NCBI GenBank assembly: GCA_001790315.1
Contig: MGCE01000083.1
Coordinates: 1 to 12,997 of the forward strand
Origin: Candidatus Rokubacteria bacterium RIFCSPLOWO2_02_FULL_72_37
Lineage (GTDB): Bacteria > Methylomirabilota > Methylomirabilia > Rokubacteriales > CSP1-6
Length of the DNA stretch: 12,997 nucleotides
Direction: 5' to 3'
Each line of letters opens with the position of its first letter. Within the stretch, counting starts at the first letter, position 1. This document shows, in pieces, positions 6,925 through 12,997 of the stretch. The notes below the pieces were generated by a model. It saw nothing but the letters and a program-made list of their open reading frames with translations. It did no database searches and was not told the DNA's origin. The translations under genes and the position numbers were made by a program.

Positions 6925-8450
6925 CTCGCCACCACCTTGGCGTCGTACATCCACACCTTCTCGTCGGCGCGCGGCGACCACTCGACGTGGCTCGCGACGC
7001 CGTAGAGGTCGTGCTGCTGCCAGAGCGGCACCCACGCCGCCTCCTCGTGGGCGAGCCGCTGCAGCTCGGCGTACGCGGCCGCGCGGCCCTTCGGATCCAC
7101 GATCGTGATCGCCTTGGCGATCTTCTCGTTGATCAGCGGGTTGTTGCCGTAGGAGGAGTAGGTCTGGTTGGCCTGGAAGAGCGGTTCGATCACGCCCTGC
7201 CCGAACACGGCCGGCCCCCAGCCGAGGAAGAACATGTCGCCGGTGTTGCGGTTCTTGATCTTGTCCAGGTGGGTGCCCCACTCGTTGACGACCACGTTGA
7301 CCTTGATGCCGAGCCGCTGGAGCTGCGCGGCGATCGCCAGCGAGACGTCCTTGTCGAGCGGGTAACGACCCGACGGCGTATCGAGCGTGAGCTGGAGCTT
7401 CGCCGGATCGTGGCCGGCCTCCCTCAGGAGGGCCGCGGCGCGCTGCGGGTCGTGCGTGTAGCACTCGACCGGGGCGTAGTCCACGTTCGCGGGCGAGAGC
7501 GGCCCGCAGATCTTCGTGGCGCGCCCCTTGAGCACCTGCGCGATCAGCTCGTCCACGTTGACCGCGTGGTTGATCGCGCGGCGCACGCGCGGGTCCTGCA
7601 TGGGCCCGGGCTTGAGGTTGACGAGGGCGAGGTAGTTGATGCGGGAGGAGACGGCCGCGCGGATCTTCGCGCGCCCGCTCCGCTCCACGGCCTCGACCAC
7701 GTGGGGCGGGACGTCCTTCATGATGTCGATCTCGCCGGAGAGGAGCGCGGCCATCCGCGCGCTGAACTCCGGAATGAAGCGGAACGTGACGCGGGCGACA
7801 TCGGCGGGGCCGGCCCAGTAGTCGGGGTTCCGCTCGAGCACCAGTCGCTCATCGCGCCGCCACTCGACGAACCTGAATGGCCCCGTGCCGATCGGGTGCT
7901 GGTTGAGCTTCTCGGGGCCGAGCTCCCGGAGCGCCTTGGCCGGCAGGACGAGAAAGTCGGTCAGCGACGCACGGTCGATCAGGCTCGGCCACGGCTTCTC
8001 GGTGACGAGCCGGACCGTGTACGGGTCCACGATCTGGACCTCCTTGACGAGCCGCCAGTACGCCGCATAGTGGCTCTTGCTGGCGGGGTTCTTCAGGTAG
8101 TCCATGGTGGCCTTGACGGACTGCGCGTCGAAGGGCTCGCCGTTGTGGAACTTGACGCCCTGGCGGAGCGTGAACTCCCAGGTCGTGTCGTTGACGATCC
8201 TCCAGCCGGTCGCGAGCATCGGCTTCGGGCGCAGCGTCTTCGGGTCGCGGTCGAGCAGGCGATCGTAGATGTGCTCGAGCTGCGTGTTGGTCGTCCAGTC
8301 CACGATCGTGACGGCGAGCATCGTGCGCGGCTCGGCGCCGAGGCCGATCACCACCTCCTTGCTCTTGACGCGATCCTGGGCGCCGGCGGGCGCCGCGGCG
8401 AGGAGGCCGAGGAGCAGCGAGACGGCGAGAGCGCTTCGGAGGCCACGCAT
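6921..8450 (-). CDS. ABC transporter substrate-binding protein, peptide/opine/nickel family 5
   Basis: This 509-residue periplasmic binding protein has the DppA/OppA (SBP_bac_5) layout. A signal peptide covers residues 1-24 (RGLRSALAVSLLLGLLAAAPAGA, cleavage before QD). There is no cysteine lipobox, so a soluble periplasmic protein rather than a lipoprotein is expected. Family hallmarks are TWEFTLRQGVKFHNGEPFDAQ near residues 95-115, then HPIGTGPFRF and DPRVRRAINHAVNVDEL. The C-terminal lobe has the usual LAHEEAAWVPLWQQHDLYG. The ATG at 8450 is chosen because it has a strong SD and directly opens the signal peptide. The longer frame to 8651 reads into dppC out of frame. The gene lies 47 bases after dppC and overlaps the amidohydrolase start by 4 bases. 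Bound ligand is not deducible; di- or oligopeptides or amide-linked metabolites are likely. Confidence 0.94.
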   Translation of the reverse strand: MRGLRSALAVSLLLGLLAAAPAGAQDRVKSKEVVIGLGAEPRTMLAVTIVDWTTNTQLEHIYDRLLDRDPKTLRPKPMLATGWRIVNDTTWEFTLRQGVKFHNGEPFDAQSVKATMDYLKNPASKSHYAAYWRLVKEVQIVDPYTVRLVTEKPWPSLIDRASLTDFLVLPAKALRELGPEKLNQHPIGTGPFRFVEWRRDERLVLERNPDYWAGPADVARVTFRFIPEFSARMAALLSGEIDIMKDVPPHVVEAVERSGRAKIRAAVSSRINYLALVNLKPGPMQDPRVRRAINHAVNVDELIAQVLKGRATKICGPLSPANVDYAPVECYTHDPQRAAALLREAGHDPAKLQLTLDTPSGRYPLDKDVSLAIAAQLQRLGIKVNVVVNEWGTHLDKIKNRNTGDMFFLGWGPAVFGQGVIEPLFQANQTYSSYGNNPLINEKIAKAITIVDPKGRAAAYAELQRLAHEEAAWVPLWQQHDLYGVASHVEWSPRADEKVWMYDAKVVAR

Positions 8451-8456
8451 GGAAAT

Positions 8457-8462
8457 CTCCTT
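8457..8462 (-). promoter_or_regulatory. Ribosome binding site of the substrate-binding protein gene
   Basis: On the minus strand AAGGAG precedes the ATG at 8450 by six bases. It is one of the clearest SDs in the window and fixes the start. It also fits the need to make more binding protein than permease. Confidence 0.75.
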
Positions 8463-8497
8463 GTCTCGGGCGCTGGGCACGGGTGGCGCCGTCATGT

Positions 8498-9298
8498 TCA
8501 GACTCTGAGTTTGGGGTCGAGGCGGTCGCGCAGCCAGTCGCCGAGCAGGTTGACACCGAGTGCCGTCAGCGCGAGCGCCGCGCCGGGGAACGCGGCGAGC
8601 CACCACGCGACATAGAGGAAGTCGCGGCTCTCCGAGAGCATGCTGCCCCACGCGGGCGTCGGCGGCTGGACGCCGAAGCCGAGGAAACTGATCGCCGCCT
8701 CCGCCACGATGAACTGCGAGAACTGGAGACTCGCGACCACCACGATGGACGGCGCCACGTTGGGCAGGACGTGCCGGAACAGCAGCCGGGCGCGGCCGAC
8801 GCCGAGCGCCGCGGCGGCGTGGACGTACTCACGCTGCTTCACGGAGAGCACCTCGCCGCGCACCACGCGAGCATACACGACCCACCCCGCGGCCGAAAGG
8901 CTCAGGATGATGTTGCGCAGGCCGAGCCCCACGATGGCATTGATGGTCATCGCGAGCAGGATGAACGGAAAGGACAGCTGCACGTCGGCGATGCGCATGA
9001 GGACGGCGGAGGGCCAGCGCTCGACGAAGCCCGCGACGAGCCCGAGCAGGCCGCCCACCACCGCCGTGAGCAGCACGGTGCAGCCGCCGATGAAGAGCGC
9101 GAGGCGCGCGCCGTAGAGCACGCGCGCCAGCAGGTCGCGCCCGAGCTGGTCGGTGCCCAGGAGGTGGCCGGGCGTGCCCGGCGGCTTGAGGCTCTGGACG
9201 AGGTCGGCCCGCAGCGGATCGTGGGGCGCGAGCCACGGCGCCGCGACGGCCACGACGAGCGTCACGAGCGTGACGCCTACCCCGAGGAATTTCTTCAT
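8498..9298 (-). CDS. ABC transporter permease, DppC-type
   Basis: This 266-residue inner-membrane permease pairs with the DppB-like protein encoded seven bases upstream. It shows the DppC pattern: an N-terminal helix (about 4-22), then APHDPLRADL and HLLGTDQLGRDLLARVLYGAR (45-65), a signature of DppC/OppC subunits. It ends in a hydrophobic core of five helices. The ATPase-contact EAA loop is at about 148-172 (EYVHAAAALGVGRARLLFRHVLPN). SFLGFGVQPPTPAWGSML, also typical, follows at about 204-221. The start is placed at the ATG at 9298, which opens the first membrane helix. An in-frame ATG at 9340 would overlap dppB by 35 bases and add a polar, low-quality leader. No strong SD is present, so translation may be coupled to dppB. 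Confidence 0.93.
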   Translation of the reverse strand: MKKFLGVGVTLVTLVVAVAAPWLAPHDPLRADLVQSLKPPGTPGHLLGTDQLGRDLLARVLYGARLALFIGGCTVLLTAVVGGLLGLVAGFVERWPSAVLMRIADVQLSFPFILLAMTINAIVGLGLRNIILSLSAAGWVVYARVVRGEVLSVKQREYVHAAAALGVGRARLLFRHVLPNVAPSIVVVASLQFSQFIVAEAAISFLGFGVQPPTPAWGSMLSESRDFLYVAWWLAAFPGAALALTALGVNLLGDWLRDRLDPKLRV

Positions 9299-9305
9299 GG
9301 GCGGT

Positions 9306-10223
9306 TCATCGGAGGCGCACGCGCGGGTCGAGCCAGCCATAGAGGAGGTCCACGGCCAGGTTGATGAGCGTGTAGAGCACCGAGATCAGGAAGACCGCCG
9401 CGAGCACGACCGGGAAGTCGCGGTTGAGGAGGGCCTGGACGGTCAGCCGGCCCAGGCCCGGCCAGGCGAAGATCGTCTCCGTGATGACGGCGCCGCCGAG
9501 GAGCTGGCCCGCCTCGAGCCCCGCGAGCGTGACGATCGGGATCGCCGAATTGCGCAGCGTGTGCTTGCCGATCACCCGGGCCTCGCCGAGCCCCTTGGCG
9601 CGCGCGGTCAGCACGTAGTCCTCGCCGAGCACGTCGAGGACGGCCGAGCGGGTGAGCCGCGCGATGCGGGCGGCGAAGAACGCGGCGAGGACGATCGAGG
9701 GCATCACGAGGTGGGCGAGCGACCCTCGCCCGCCGGTCGGCAGCCAGCCGAGCTGCACGGAAAAGAGGTAGATCATCATGAGCCCGAGCCAGAAGCCCGG
9801 CGTCGCCTGGCCCAGGACGGTCGCGAGCGTCCCGAGGTGGTCGAGCAGGCTGTCGCGATGCACCGCGGACACGACGCCGAGCGGCACCGCGATCGCGAGG
9901 GTCAGCAGGAGCGCCGTGCCGCCGAGGAGCAGCGTCGCCGGCACGCGCTCGAGCACGAGGGCCAGCGCATCGCGCCGGTAGCGGAGGGACTCGCCGAAGT
10001 CCCCGCGGAGCGCGCCCGCGACGAAGCGCCCGTACTGGATCGCGATCGGGTCGTTGAACCCCAGGCGCTCGCGGAACTCGTTCACGTCCTTCGCCTGGAT
10101 GTCCATCGGCATGAAGAGCAGCACGGGATCGCCCGACAGGCGCACCATGCCGAAGACCGCCGTGAGCGAGAGAAAGACGACGAGCGCGGTCTGGACGAGG
10201 CGCGAGGCGACGTAGGCCCGCAT
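9306..10223 (-). CDS. ABC transporter permease, DppB-type
   Basis: This complete 305-residue inner-membrane subunit of a peptide-type importer has about six membrane helices (first at 9-29; others near 98-120, 132-158, 167-187, 219-240 and 270-296). The DppB/OppB features are an N-terminal helix followed by LSGDPVLLFMP, the YGRFVAGALRGDFGESLRY region (64-82), and TPGFWLGLMMIYLFSV. The EAA loop is EDYVLTARAKGLGEARVIGKH (191-211), and the usual ETIFAWPGLGRL lies at about 239-250. It is the first gene of the six-gene minus-strand run. The ATG at 10223 has no SD. A possible extended -10 element 10 bases upstream suggests a very short or absent leader. No ATP-binding subunits are encoded next to it, so energising ATPases must come from elsewhere. 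Confidence 0.95.
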   Translation of the reverse strand: MRAYVASRLVQTALVVFLSLTAVFGMVRLSGDPVLLFMPMDIQAKDVNEFRERLGFNDPIAIQYGRFVAGALRGDFGESLRYRRDALALVLERVPATLLLGGTALLLTLAIAVPLGVVSAVHRDSLLDHLGTLATVLGQATPGFWLGLMMIYLFSVQLGWLPTGGRGSLAHLVMPSIVLAAFFAARIARLTRSAVLDVLGEDYVLTARAKGLGEARVIGKHTLRNSAIPIVTLAGLEAGQLLGGAVITETIFAWPGLGRLTVQALLNRDFPVVLAAVFLISVLYTLINLAVDLLYGWLDPRVRLR

Positions 10224-10232
10224 GGGCCTACA

Positions 10233-10241
10233 GTTGTATCA
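10233..10241 (-). promoter_or_regulatory. Possible extended -10 promoter element for the dppB operon
   Basis: On the minus strand TGATACAAC reads as an extended -10 (TG, one base, TACAAC; four of six matches to TATAAT). It is the most AT-rich patch in the intergenic region. No -35 box is visible 17 bases upstream. A start about seven bases downstream would leave a leader of roughly three bases before the dppB ATG, which agrees with the lack of an SD. This is a weak prediction. Confidence 0.3.
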
Positions 10242-10293
10242 CGGCGCTACGCGTGGTCGCGCTTGAGCTGGGCGGCGATCGGTCCTTCGCGCC

Positions 10294-10309
10294 GCGCCGG
10301 GTGCGGCGC
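10294..10309 (-). terminator. GC hairpin directly after the secreted-protein stop codon
   Basis: A perfect inverted repeat, six base pairs with a four-base loop (GCGCCG-CACC-CGGCGC on the minus strand), begins on the base after the TGA of the secreted-protein gene. There is no T-run behind it, so it is not a classical intrinsic terminator. It could pause polymerase or protect the 3' end and so separate this gene from the transporter operon. Confidence 0.35.
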
Positions 10310-10687
10310 TCAGCAGGCGACCCAGCGCCCCTCGATCCAGATCGGCTGCCAGTACCCGGACGGGAAGACCTGGGGCGCGTAGTGGCCCTCGACCCAGAGG
10401 GCGTCGGTGTTGTAGTGGCCCGGCACCCACGCGTAGTAGACCTGGCTCTGCGGCACCCACTGATGGGTGAAGGCACCGGGCGCCCAGCACGTGCGCGGCG
10501 CGAGGTAGACGGGCCGGGGCGCGACGATCACGCGGCCGGGGTGCCGATGGACGTGGCGGGGGTGGCCGGTGTGGGGGAACGGCGTTCCGCCGATGACGAT
10601 GCGCACGCCGCCGGCCGCCGCGGGGACGGGCCCCGCTGCCAGCGCCGCGAGGAGCAGGGCGAGCGCGAGCGTGACGGTCCTGGCCAT
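10310..10687 (-). CDS. Small secreted W-x-[P/E]-G-x-aromatic repeat protein (WXXGXW-like)
   Basis: This 125-residue exported protein has no enzymatic motif that I recognise. A signal peptide covers residues 1-25 (ARTVTLALALLLAALAAGPVPAAA, cleavage before GG). A histidine-rich stretch with H39, H42, H45, H47 and H49 follows (HTGHPRHVHRHPGR). The rest holds four short repeats: WAPGAF (68-73), WVPGHY (87-92), WVEGHY (98-103) and WIEGRW (117-122), spaced 19, 11 and 19 residues apart. This is the pattern of the YXWXXG/WXXGXW repeat families of unknown function. Two cysteines, C67 beside the first repeat and C125 as the last residue, could form a disulphide after export. The ATG at 10687 has a near-perfect SD. 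The gene sits 89 bases after the LLM gene and 86 before dppB and is probably its own unit. An envelope role, perhaps metal- or wall-binding, is a guess. Confidence 0.82.
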   Translation of the reverse strand: MARTVTLALALLLAALAAGPVPAAAGGVRIVIGGTPFPHTGHPRHVHRHPGRVIVAPRPVYLAPRTCWAPGAFTHQWVPQSQVYYAWVPGHYNTDALWVEGHYAPQVFPSGYWQPIWIEGRWVAC

Positions 10688-10696
10688 ATCCTCACC

Positions 10697-10705
10697 TCAC
10701 CTCCT
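10697..10705 (-). promoter_or_regulatory. Very strong, partly repeated ribosome binding site
   Basis: On the minus strand AGGAGGTGA, a full match to the 16S anti-SD complement, precedes the ATG at 10687 by nine bases. It is followed at once by a second GGTGAGG copy nearer the start. A five-base-pair hairpin (CGCCG-TGC-CGGCG, 10710-10722) sits immediately upstream and could affect access to it. This predicts high translation of the secreted protein. Confidence 0.7.
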
Positions 10706-10776
10706 GAGACGCCGGCACGGCGCCGAGCGTTTCGCCCCGCGGCGATGCCCCATGCGCCCGCCCGCTGACTCCCGCC

Positions 10777-11739
10777 CTACCACCGAGCAGCGGCCTCGAC
10801 CGTCGCGCGGTACCACGGCGCGTCGGGGAACGTGATCGGACGGATCGCGGGCAGCGTGACACCCGCGCGGCGATACGCCTCGACGTAGGCTCGCGCGGCG
10901 CCGGCGTCGCCGACGGCGCCCAGAGCCTCGGCGAGCGCCACGGGCACCTCGCCGCTCCGGTCGTACGCTCGGAGCGCCTCGCCGAGGCCGGCCGCCTCCA
11001 GCATCGCCCGGTAGAACGGCAGCATGACGTAGCGCACGAGCTCGCCCCGGAACGCCTCGAGCGCCGCGGGCCGATCGTCGGTGACCGCGAGCGGGACCGC
11101 CGCGACGACCTCGAAGCCCTCGAGCGTCTTCCCCGCGCGCCGCCGCCCCCGGTCGAGCGCGGGCAGCGCCACGTCGCGCACGTAGGCGGGGGGACAGAGC
11201 CACAGCACCGCGCCGTCGGCGATCTCCCCGGCCAGCTCGCACATCCGCGGCGAGAGGGCGGCGAGGACGATGCGCGGCGCCGGCGGCCGCACCGGGACGG
11301 CGAGGCTCCAGCGGACGTTGAAGTGCCGGCCCTCGAACGCCGCACCCTCGCCGAGCGCGCCGCGGAGCACCGCGACGTACTCGCGCATGACGCCGAGCGG
11401 CGCCGTCAGCGAGAGCCCGAGCATCTGCTCCATCGAGGCGCGGTGGCTCACGCCGAGCCCGAGGACGAAGCGGCCGCCCGTCAGCTCGGAGAGTGTCAGC
11501 GCCGCCTGGGCCGTCGCCACCGGGTGGCGCGGGTAGATCGGGAGCACGCCCACCCCGAGGCCGAGCCGCGTCGTGGCCGCGCCGTAGGCCGCGAGCACCA
11601 GGAAGCTGTCGCGCCCGAGCCCGTGGGTGACCCACACGCTCTCGTAGCCGAGCGCCTCGGCGCGGCGCGCGAGGTCCACCGCGGCGGCGAGATCGCGCCC
11701 CGGAGAGAGAAACGCGGCGCGCCGCGCGGCGTCAGCCAT
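10777..11739 (-). CDS. LLM-class flavin-dependent oxidoreductase, F420-dependent type
   Basis: This 320-residue cytoplasmic enzyme of the bacterial luciferase-like superfamily has a TIM barrel using F420H2 or FMNH2. Visible features are the N-terminal DLARRAEALGYESVWVTHG (about 22-40), TTRLGLGVGVLPIYPRHPV (56-74), the signature LTGGRFVLGLGVSHRASME (86-104) and MREYVAVLRG at about 118-127. The 'R-F-x-L-G-L-G-x-S-H' and 'M-R-E-Y' pattern resembles the F420-dependent subgroup common in actinobacteria and other F420 users rather than FMN monooxygenases; this subgroup call is moderate. It starts at the ATG at 11739, eight bases inside the end of the methyltransferase gene, so translation is probably coupled. 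It is the last gene of the lyase-methyltransferase-LLM trio and ends with TAG at 10777. Substrate unknown. Confidence 0.9.
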   Translation of the reverse strand: MADAARRAAFLSPGRDLAAAVDLARRAEALGYESVWVTHGLGRDSFLVLAAYGAATTRLGLGVGVLPIYPRHPVATAQAALTLSELTGGRFVLGLGVSHRASMEQMLGLSLTAPLGVMREYVAVLRGALGEGAAFEGRHFNVRWSLAVPVRPPAPRIVLAALSPRMCELAGEIADGAVLWLCPPAYVRDVALPALDRGRRRAGKTLEGFEVVAAVPLAVTDDRPAALEAFRGELVRYVMLPFYRAMLEAAGLGEALRAYDRSGEVPVALAEALGAVGDAGAARAYVEAYRRAGVTLPAIRPITFPDAPWYRATVEAAARW

Positions 11740-12292
11740 GGAGGATCGAGACCTCCATCGCGTCGTCGTCGAACTCGTACGCGCGCGAGGCCCAGCGCCC
11801 GCCGGGCCGGCGCACGTACTCGAGGTACGGGGCGACGTCGCGGCGGTAGATGCCCGTGTTGTCGGCGACGACCACGGCGCCGGGAACGAGCTTGGGCTCG
11901 ACCTGGCGCAGGTAGTCGGCGTAGTCCTCCTTGACGGCGTCGATCAGGACGAAGTCGAAGCGCCCCGGCAGGAGCGGGATCATCCGGAGCGCGTCAGCGA
12001 CGATCACTCTCACGCGCCTCGCGAGCCCAGCGGCCGCGACGTTCTCCTTGGCGATGTGGGCCAGGTACGCGTTCGCCTCGATGCAGGTGAGCCGCCCCTT
12101 CGGCCGCATCGCGCCCGCGGTGAGGATCGCCGAGTAGCCGAAGAGCGAGCCGATCTCGAGGGCGCGCGTGCACCCGTGCCGGTCGATCAGGCGCCGGATC
12201 AGACGCCCCTTGGCCCGGCCGACGACGGGGATGTGCCAGAGCGTCGTGGCGCGGTCCATCAGCGCCAGCATCCGCCGCGCGGTCTTCGTCAT
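11732..12292 (-). CDS. Class I SAM-dependent O-methyltransferase, COMT-like
   Basis: This 186-residue soluble methyltransferase of the metal-dependent catechol/caffeoyl-CoA O-methyltransferase type is somewhat shorter than the usual 210-230. The SAM-binding motif I is ALEIGSLFGYSA (44-55). The acidic residue after strand 2 is in TCIEAN (E72). The strand-4 motif FDFVLIDAVKEDYADYL (102-118) carries D108, and VVADN (131-135) carries D134 and N135. These three match the Mg2+ ligands of catechol O-methyltransferase. It would transfer a methyl group to a hydroxyl of a small aromatic or CoA-linked molecule. The ATG at 12292 overlaps the HMG-CoA lyase stop as ATGA; the longer frame to 12631 is an out-of-frame reading of the lyase gene. 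The N-terminal helices are short, so the substrate cap may be reduced. Confidence 0.9.
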   Translation of the reverse strand: MTKTARRMLALMDRATTLWHIPVVGRAKGRLIRRLIDRHGCTRALEIGSLFGYSAILTAGAMRPKGRLTCIEANAYLAHIAKENVAAAGLARRVRVIVADALRMIPLLPGRFDFVLIDAVKEDYADYLRQVEPKLVPGAVVVADNTGIYRRDVAPYLEYVRRPGGRWASRAYEFDDDAMEVSILHG

Positions 12293-12997
12293 GCGCGCGC
12301 CGGGAGCCGCGCGGCGACGCCGTCGGGCAGCGGGTAGCGGCGCGTGACCTGGCCGGCCTTGACGATCTGACCGGGCAGCGTGCGGCCGACGATCTCCTGG
12401 ACCCGCCGTGAGACGGCGACGAGCCGGCCGAGGTCGATGCCGGTCTCGACGCCCATCGCGTGCAGGCAGTGGACGAGGTCCTCGCTGCACACGTTGCCCG
12501 ACGCCCCGGGCGCGAACGGGCAGCCCCCGAGCCCGCCGATCGACGAGTCGAAGTGCGTGACGCCACACTCCATCGCCGCCAGGATGTTCGGGATGGCCAT
12601 CGCGCGGGTGTCGTGGGTGTGGAGGGTCCACTCGACCCCCGGGAAGCGCGACATCAGGTGGCCGAGCACCTCGCCGACCTGGCGCGGGTTCGCCATGCCG
12701 GTGGTGTCCCCGAGGCCGATCGCGCGCGCGCCCATGTCCACGAAGCGCGCGACCACGCTCTCCAGGCGGGCGACCGGCACGTCGCCCTCGAACGGGCAGC
12801 CGAACGCGGTCGAGATGCCCCAGCCCACGTGCACCTTCGCACGCTCGGCCACCTGCTGGACCGCGCGGAGCTTCGCGATCGATTCGGTGATCGTCATGTT
12901 GACGTTGGCGAGGTTGTGGCTCTCGCTCGCCGAGACGACCGTGTGGATCGCGTCCACGCCCGCGTCCACGGCGCGGACCGCGCCCTTCTCGTTCGGC
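12289..12997 (-). CDS. Hydroxymethylglutaryl-CoA lyase (5' partial)
   Basis: The C-terminal 235 residues or so of an HMG-CoA lyase are present. The frame stays open to the window edge (PNEKGAVRAVDAG before the GTG at 12969), so the start lies outside and full length is probably about 300. The enzyme splits 3-hydroxy-3-methylglutaryl-CoA into acetyl-CoA and acetoacetate in leucine breakdown. It is a DRE-TIM metallolyase; the first loop with DRE is not in view. Visible family motifs are SASESHNLANVNMT, GWGISTAFGCPFEGDV, GLGDTTGMANP, the metal-site TLHTHDTRAMA, and the active-site signature GGLGGCPFAPGASGN with the catalytic cysteine. It overlaps the methyltransferase start by 4 bases (ATGA). 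A related lyase acting on another acyl-CoA is possible given the unusual partners. Confidence 0.92.
   Translation of the reverse strand, partial: PNEKGAVRAVDAGVDAIHTVVSASESHNLANVNMTITESIAKLRAVQQVAERAKVHVGWGISTAFGCPFEGDVPVARLESVVARFVDMGARAIGLGDTTGMANPRQVGEVLGHLMSRFPGVEWTLHTHDTRAMAIPNILAAMECGVTHFDSSIGGLGGCPFAPGASGNVCSEDLVHCLHAMGVETGIDLGRLVAVSRRVQEIVGRTLPGQIVKAGQVTRRYPLPDGVAARLPARA

Noticed and set aside
4483..7005. A plus-strand open frame of 840 codons opposite the HAD, dus and amidohydrolase genes
   Set aside because: Its translation is a low-complexity Arg/Ala/His/Asp/Val-rich string without domains, while the minus strand carries three genes with complete motifs. Long antisense frames are expected where third positions are nearly all G or C.
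6925..7464. An N-terminal extension of the amidohydrolase frame
   Set aside because: The extension reads the binding-protein gene out of frame, and the amidohydrolase fold begins right at the GTG at 6924.
8469..8490. A GGCGC/GCGCC inverted repeat in the gap between dppC and the binding-protein gene
   Set aside because: The stem has five pairs with a 12-base loop and no T-run. Such stems occur by chance often in sequence this GC-rich.
8451..8651. An N-terminal extension of the binding-protein frame
   Set aside because: It would hide the signal peptide and run into dppC out of frame; the ATG at 8450 has a strong SD.
9299..9340. An earlier ATG for the DppC-type permease
   Set aside because: It would overlap dppB by 35 bases and add a polar leader before the first helix; possible but less likely than 9298.
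10253..10768. A plus-strand open frame of 171 codons covering the secreted-protein gene
   Set aside because: No SD or domain is seen, and the minus strand has a signal peptide, repeats and a near-perfect SD.
1..12997. Mobile elements, CRISPR arrays, tRNA or rRNA genes, defence or phage modules
   Set aside because: I found no transposase, integrase, regularly spaced repeats, tRNA-like clover sequence or rRNA motifs, and coding density leaves no gap above about 90 bases.

Overview
The window is a compact, very GC-rich piece of bacterial chromosome. GC looks to be about 70% or more by eye, and nearly every third codon position is G or C. It holds 13 genes, two of them cut by the window edges, and no RNA gene, insertion sequence, phage gene or CRISPR array that I can see. 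The longest stretches without a gene are about 90 bases (10224-10309 and 10688-10776). The gene mix suits an environmental soil or subsurface bacterium of the Rokubacteria/Methylomirabilota kind: an F420-type LLM oxidoreductase, a peptide-type ABC importer paired with an amidohydrolase, and an HMG-CoA lyase. The assignment is inference; other GC-rich lineages (Actinobacteria, Chloroflexi, Deltaproteobacteria) cannot be excluded.

Left part, plus strand (1-4095): the 3' portion of a PLP-dependent D-threonine aldolase/D-serine dehydratase-like enzyme is followed after 23 bases by a tight three-gene unit. This unit encodes a small MscS-like membrane protein, a soluble protein made only of the regulatory half of MgtE (N domain plus two CBS domains), and a complete MgtE magnesium transporter. 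The two MgtE-type genes overlap by 11 bases. Having the sensor half encoded separately beside the full transporter is the most unusual feature of the window.

Middle part, minus strand (4092-10223, transcribed right to left): a six-gene run encodes DppB-like permease, DppC-like permease, family 5 periplasmic binding protein, metal-dependent amidohydrolase, tRNA-dihydrouridine synthase and a HAD phosphatase. The importer has no ATPase genes in the run. The binding-protein and amidohydrolase genes overlap by 4 bases (GTGA), so the amidohydrolase probably acts on what the importer brings in. The last gene ends tail to tail with mgtE, and the two stop codons overlap. A possible extended -10 element directly before dppB suggests a near-leaderless transcript.

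Right part, minus strand (10310-12997): a small secreted protein carries four W-x-[P/E]-G-x-aromatic repeats and has an exceptionally strong ribosome binding site. Upstream lies a translationally coupled trio: HMG-CoA lyase (5' end outside the window), metal-dependent O-methyltransferase and LLM-class flavin/F420 oxidoreductase, overlapping by 4 and 8 bases. The trio resembles a small catabolic module whose substrate is unknown.
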